The notes beneath the pieces are model-generated. The model saw nothing but the letters and a program-made list of their open reading frames with translations, was not told the DNA's origin and searched no databases. A stretch of DNA of 64,000 nucleotides from ATZT02 sp038145175 (GTDB lineage: Bacteria > Actinomycetota > Actinomycetes > S36-B12 > UBA5976): positions 1 through 64,000 of the forward strand of contig JAYQPE010000005.1 of the NCBI GenBank assembly GCA_038145175.1, read 5' to 3'. How positions within the stretch are numbered: the stretch's first letter is position 1; the number at the start of each line of letters is the position of its first letter. A program made the translations under genes and the position numbers. Of this stretch, positions 60,717 through 64,000 are shown piece after piece.

Positions 60717-61388
60717 CTAAAACAATCTTTCTTCTTTTCGATCAAAACCACGTAATGCTTCATAATCAACAACCACACATCTGATTCCTCTATCTTCCGC
60801 CAATGTTTTTGCTTGCGGTTTTATTTCTTGTGCTGCAAAAATTCCACTGACTGGTGCAAGCAATGAATCTCTATTGAGTAGCTCCAAATATCTAGTTAAT
60901 TGTTCTACTCCATCAATTTCGCCACGTCTTTTGACTTCTATTGCGACATTTTTTCCATTTTCGTCTTTACACAAAAGATCAACTGGACCAATCGCTGTTG
61001 GGTATTCGCGTCTAACTAGATGCCAATTTTTTCCAAACGTTTCCAAATGTATTGCTAATAATTCTTGAAGATGCGCTTCTACCCCATCTTTTACTAATCC
61101 TGGATCTACTCCTAAATCGTGAGTGGAATTATGAATTACTTCAGAAACTGTGATGATCAACTGTTCTTGGGTTTTATTTTGAACAGTTATTATCTTTTTA
61201 TTTTCTTCATTTATTTCTTTTGTGACACACGGTGGACTCATCCAATTAAGTGGTTTATAAGCTCGATCATCTGCATGAATAGAAACAGACCCATCTGCTT
61301 TGAAAAGAATGAGTCTTGTGGCTTCCGGTAAATGTGCAGTAAGTCTGCCCACATAATCAACTGTGCACTTGGCCACGAGAAGTCTCAT
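60717..61388 (-). CDS. nucS: Mismatch-specific endonuclease NucS (EndoMS)
   Basis: NucS cuts both strands at mismatches and provides mismatch repair in actinobacteria and archaea that lack MutS/MutL. The 223-residue protein has an N-terminal binding domain (MRLLVAKCTVDYVGRL) and a RecB-like nuclease domain with Asp137 (GPVDLLCKD), Glu151 and Lys153 (AIEVKRRG), and QLTRYLELL. No MutS or MutL gene is seen here. Confidence 0.95.
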   Translation of the reverse strand: MRLLVAKCTVDYVGRLTAHLPEATRLILFKADGSVSIHADDRAYKPLNWMSPPCVTKEINEENKKIITVQNKTQEQLIITVSEVIHNSTHDLGVDPGLVKDGVEAHLQELLAIHLETFGKNWHLVRREYPTAIGPVDLLCKDENGKNVAIEVKRRGEIDGVEQLTRYLELLNRDSLLAPVSGIFAAQEIKPQAKTLAEDRGIRCVVVDYEALRGFDRKEERLF

Positions 61389-61433
61389 AACTTGATGATG
61401 CCGGATTGCTAAAAGTGCGCAACAATTGCATAC

Positions 61434-61763
61434 ATGATGACTTGGGGCAGCACTACTTATTTACTGGTTCCATTATTAGTTGGGCTTGGCATTTTAATAT
61501 TTGTAGTCATTTTGAAATGGGCTTATAGTCCTAAGAAATCTTCTCTGATTGAAAGACCAACTAAAGCAAGCTTTAAAGATGATTATGGAGTTTTAGTTCC
61601 TATTGCAAATCCAGAAAATTATGCCGATGGTGAAAAATTACGACAAAAATTAATTTCAAACAATATAAAAGCAACATTAGCTTTTACTCTAGAAGGACCT
61701 CAAATTATGGTTTGGCCAAAAGATGAAAAAATTGCCAAGGAACTTTTAAAAAAATTAGTTTAA
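61434..61763 (+). CDS. Single-helix membrane protein of unknown function
   Basis: This 109-residue protein has one hydrophobic helix (about 8-29) and a soluble domain (about 50-109) reading DYGVLVPIANPENYADGEKLRQ, which resembles small DUF2007-like sensor modules. The function is unknown. The gene may start at the first or second ATG (61434 or 61437). It diverges from nucS and ends 1 base before the converging cobalamin adenosyltransferase. Confidence 0.75.
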   Translation: MMTWGSTTYLLVPLLVGLGILIFVVILKWAYSPKKSSLIERPTKASFKDDYGVLVPIANPENYADGEKLRQKLISNNIKATLAFTLEGPQIMVWPKDEKIAKELLKKLV

Positions 61764-61764
61764 G

Positions 61765-62337
61765 TTATCTATTTGCTCCAGGAACCCATAAAACATCTCC
61801 CTGGCTTCTGTTGGCATATCTTGCTAAGACAAACAACAAATCTGATAAACGATTTAAATATCTGGCAGGAGTTTCAGTCATAACAATCTTATGAGCAGTT
61901 AACGCTGTCCAAGTTGATCTTTCTGCACGTCTAACAATTGTTCTTGCCACGTGTAAAAGAGCAGCACCTGCAGTTCCTCCAGGAAGAATAAATGAATTAA
62001 GCGGTTGTAGAAATGAGTTGTAGTGATCAATTGCTTTTTCTAAAGCATCAACGTAATTTGGTAAAACTCTTAATTGAGGCATATCGTTTTTCTTGCCTAC
62101 AGGTGTTGCTAAATCTGCACCCACATCAAATAAATCATTTTGCACTCTAGTTAATAAATCTTTTACATCTTGATCAAGATTACCCATTGCAATTGCTACA
62201 CCTATTGCAGAATTTGCTTCATCAACATCTGCAAAAGCTTCAAGTCTTAAATCTGTTTTTAAAGCTCTGGACATATCCCCCAAAGCCGTGGTTCCATCAT
62301 CACCTGTGCGGGTATAGATGCGAGTTAAATTAACCAT
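61765..62337 (-). CDS. Cob(I)alamin adenosyltransferase (PduO type)
   Basis: This 190-residue trimeric-type enzyme transfers adenosyl from ATP to cob(I)alamin. It has TRTGDDGTTALGD (9-21, ATP binding), DVDEANSAIGVA, and RTIVRRAERSTW, all PduO/MMAB family motifs. It implies use of adenosylcobalamin, made or taken up elsewhere. It is divergent from murA. Confidence 0.94.
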   Translation of the reverse strand: MVNLTRIYTRTGDDGTTALGDMSRALKTDLRLEAFADVDEANSAIGVAIAMGNLDQDVKDLLTRVQNDLFDVGADLATPVGKKNDMPQLRVLPNYVDALEKAIDHYNSFLQPLNSFILPGGTAGAALLHVARTIVRRAERSTWTALTAHKIVMTETPARYLNRLSDLLFVLARYANRSQGDVLWVPGANR

Positions 62338-62396
62338 GAGTAGAGCCTATGTCTGAACTGCAGTTTGCACACTTTGGTTGGGTAACCTTGTGAGTC

Positions 62397-63659
62397 ATGG
62401 AAGCATTTAAAGTTGAAAAGTCAGGCCCTTTAAAGGGTGATGTCTATGTGCCGGGTGCGAAAAACAGTGTTTTAAAACTCATGGCCGCATCAATCATGGC
62501 TGAAGGAACCACAACTTTAACAAATGTCCCAAATATTTTAGATGTAGAAATAATGGCAGAACTTTTAAGAAGATTGGGCTGCCAAGTTAAACATGACTCA
62601 GCAAATTCAACTTTGGTAATTGAAGTCCCTGAAAAAATTGGTCACAAAGCAGATTATGACTTAGTTAGAAAAATGCGTGCATCAATTTCAGTTTTAGGTC
62701 CACTAGTTGCAAGATGCTTTGAAGCAGATATTGCGCTTCCTGGTGGTGATGCAATTGGGTCTAGAGGATTAGATATCCATTTACAAGGTTTAGAAAAATT
62801 AGGTTGTGATGTTCATAGCGAACATGGTTATTTAATTGTTAGAGCAGAAAATGGTTTATCTGGAACAAATATTGCATTAGATTTTCCAAGTGTTGGTGCA
62901 ACTGAAAATGTTGTGATGGCTGCAACTTTAGCCAAGGGAACTTCAACTATTGAAAACGTTGCAAGAGAACCAGAAATTGTTGATTTGTGTAACATGCTGG
63001 TCAAAATGGGAGCAAAGATTGAAGGTATCGGATCAAGTGTTTTAGAAATTACTGGAGTGGAAATACTTCATCCAACTAAACATGATGTAGTTCCTGATCG
63101 AATTGTGGCTGGAACTTGGGCAATTGCTGCAGCAATAACTCAAGGAGATATAACAATTCATGGTGTTAGACCAACTGATATGGAATTAGTTTTAGAAAAA
63201 TTAAGAGATACTGGTGCTGAAATAAAATCTGTTGATGATCGTTTACATGTAACAATGAATCAAAGACCTAGGGCTGTCGACATAGTTACTCTTCCCTATC
63301 CAGGTTTTCCTACAGATTTACAACCGCAAATGATCACCTTAAACGCAATTGCACAAGGGTCATCAATGGTTACAGAAAATCTATTTGAAGCAAGATTTAG
63401 ATTTGTCAATGAATTAGCTCGACTTGGAGCAGATGTAAAAATTAATGGTCACCATTGTTTAGTTAGAGGAATTGAACATCTGTCTGGCGCACCTGTGGAA
63501 GGAACAGACGTAAGAGCTGGTGCTTCTTTAGTTCTTGCAGGTCTTGTTGCAGAAGGAACAACATATGTACATGAAGTTCACCACGTAGATAGAGGCTATG
63601 CAAATTTTGTAGAAAACTTGATCGGCTTAGGAGCTAAAGTTTCTCGAGTTGAGTCGTGA
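62397..63659 (+). CDS. murA: UDP-N-acetylglucosamine 1-carboxyvinyltransferase MurA (Asp variant)
   Basis: MurA starts peptidoglycan synthesis by transferring enolpyruvate from PEP to UDP-GlcNAc. The 420-residue protein has PGAKNSVLKLMAA, RASISVLGPLVAR and the catalytic loop LPGGDAIGSRGLDIHL. In that loop the usual Cys (115 in E. coli) is Asp118, as in mycobacteria, where this change confers fosfomycin resistance. TAACCT lies 8 bases before the ATG, suggesting a near-leaderless transcript. Its 3' end overlaps the next gene by 26 bases. Confidence 0.96.
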   Translation: MEAFKVEKSGPLKGDVYVPGAKNSVLKLMAASIMAEGTTTLTNVPNILDVEIMAELLRRLGCQVKHDSANSTLVIEVPEKIGHKADYDLVRKMRASISVLGPLVARCFEADIALPGGDAIGSRGLDIHLQGLEKLGCDVHSEHGYLIVRAENGLSGTNIALDFPSVGATENVVMAATLAKGTSTIENVAREPEIVDLCNMLVKMGAKIEGIGSSVLEITGVEILHPTKHDVVPDRIVAGTWAIAAAITQGDITIHGVRPTDMELVLEKLRDTGAEIKSVDDRLHVTMNQRPRAVDIVTLPYPGFPTDLQPQMITLNAIAQGSSMVTENLFEARFRFVNELARLGADVKINGHHCLVRGIEHLSGAPVEGTDVRAGASLVLAGLVAEGTTYVHEVHHVDRGYANFVENLIGLGAKVSRVES

Positions 63660-64000
63660 AACTTGAAAGATAATTCATCAATTCTTCTCTATTTCTGACT
63701 TGAATTTCCGAATAAATTTTACTAATTTCTTGTTTAATAGTTGAAATACTATACCCAAGAAAATCTGCAATGTCTGTATTTGAATTATCTTGCATTAAAA
63801 GATTTACTATTTGCTTTTGACGTCGTGTCAAACTTTTAACTTTAGTGTTCTCTATATAAGAATCAATTCTTTTTTCATAATCCTGATCCAGTTTGATACC
63901 AGATAAATTACCTAAAATTTGAATCAAGGATTCAAAGACTGCACTTGGAGATAACTCCTTGTCAGAAAAAAGTCCTAACACCACTTTTGAGTACTTAAGG
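63634..64000 (-). CDS. LuxR-type HTH protein, N-terminus outside window
   Basis: The visible C-terminal 121 or so residues contain a LuxR/GerE helix-turn-helix (LTRRQKQIVNLLMQDNSN then TDIADFLGYSISTIKQEISK). The frame is open to the window edge, so a GTG at 63984 is probably not the true start and an N-terminal signalling domain is missing. Its stop lies 26 bases inside the 3' end of murA on the opposite strand. The regulated genes are unknown. Confidence 0.8.
   Translation of the reverse strand, partial: LKYSKVVLGLFSDKELSPSAVFESLIQILGNLSGIKLDQDYEKRIDSYIENTKVKSLTRRQKQIVNLLMQDNSNTDIADFLGYSISTIKQEISKIYSEIQVRNREELMNYLSSFTTQLEKL

Overview
The window comes from an AT-rich (by eye about two-thirds A+T), compact bacterial chromosome whose gene content and order are actinobacterial. 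The evidence is an amtB-glnK-glnD-ffh block, the smc-mutM-rnc-rpmF-yceD-coaD-rsmD-recG block, NucS-type mismatch endonuclease, HupB-like HU with a Lys/Ala tail, Mycobacterium-type MurA and LeuA, GatCAB, and an ilvB leader peptide. Genes abut or overlap by 1-13 bases and no gap exceeds about 200 bases, so the genome looks streamlined. A low-GC planktonic actinomycete (Nanopelagicales-like) is my best guess, but the sequence alone does not prove it. No IS element, prophage, CRISPR array or rRNA was seen.

Layout: 105-5870 is a giant secreted repeat protein. 5916-7912 is rpsP-khpA-rimM-trmD (minus strand). 8036-9781 is a small plus-strand accessory cassette: XRE regulator, four-helix membrane protein and collagen-like surface protein. 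9778-15191 is the ammonium/PII and SRP block. 15346-16610 carries a TSUP transporter and a cupin. 16607-27142 is ftsY, smc, DNA repair, RNase III, ribosomal and CoA genes. 27251-31960 holds rpmB, thiL, a stand-alone RAM-domain protein, ddl, gpsA, plsC and hup. 32158-50916 is dominated by branched-chain amino acid (BCAA) synthesis (leuCD, cimA, ilvE, leuB, leuA, ilvBNC, ilvD) with serA, gltX, a lactate dehydrogenase-like flavoenzyme and two tRNAs. 50950-58689 is gatCAB, ligA, mnmA and a cysteine desulfurase. 58709-64000 has a thioredoxin-TPR protein, a hydrolase, nucS, a cobalamin adenosyltransferase, murA and the C-terminal part of a LuxR-type protein cut by the window edge.

The most interesting result is regulatory. 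Three short leader peptides not obvious from ORF length alone precede three BCAA operons, each rich in the codons of the matching amino acid: Ile-Ile-Ile before cimA, Leu-Leu-Leu before leuA, and Leu-Val-Val-Val before ilvB. Those of cimA and ilvB are followed by alternative hairpins and an intrinsic terminator; that of leuA is followed by competing hairpins without a terminator. Isoleucine appears to be made through citramalate (CimA), so the cimA leader would sense its own end product, and because gltX and tRNA-Gln follow cimA directly the same switch may reach tRNA charging.

Other notable points are a MurA with Asp in place of the fosfomycin-target Cys, a 16-bp perfect hairpin over the start codon of a small DUF2256 gene, an 11-bp GC-rich hairpin just inside glnD, and two surface-protein loci on either side of the rpsP-trmD operon.
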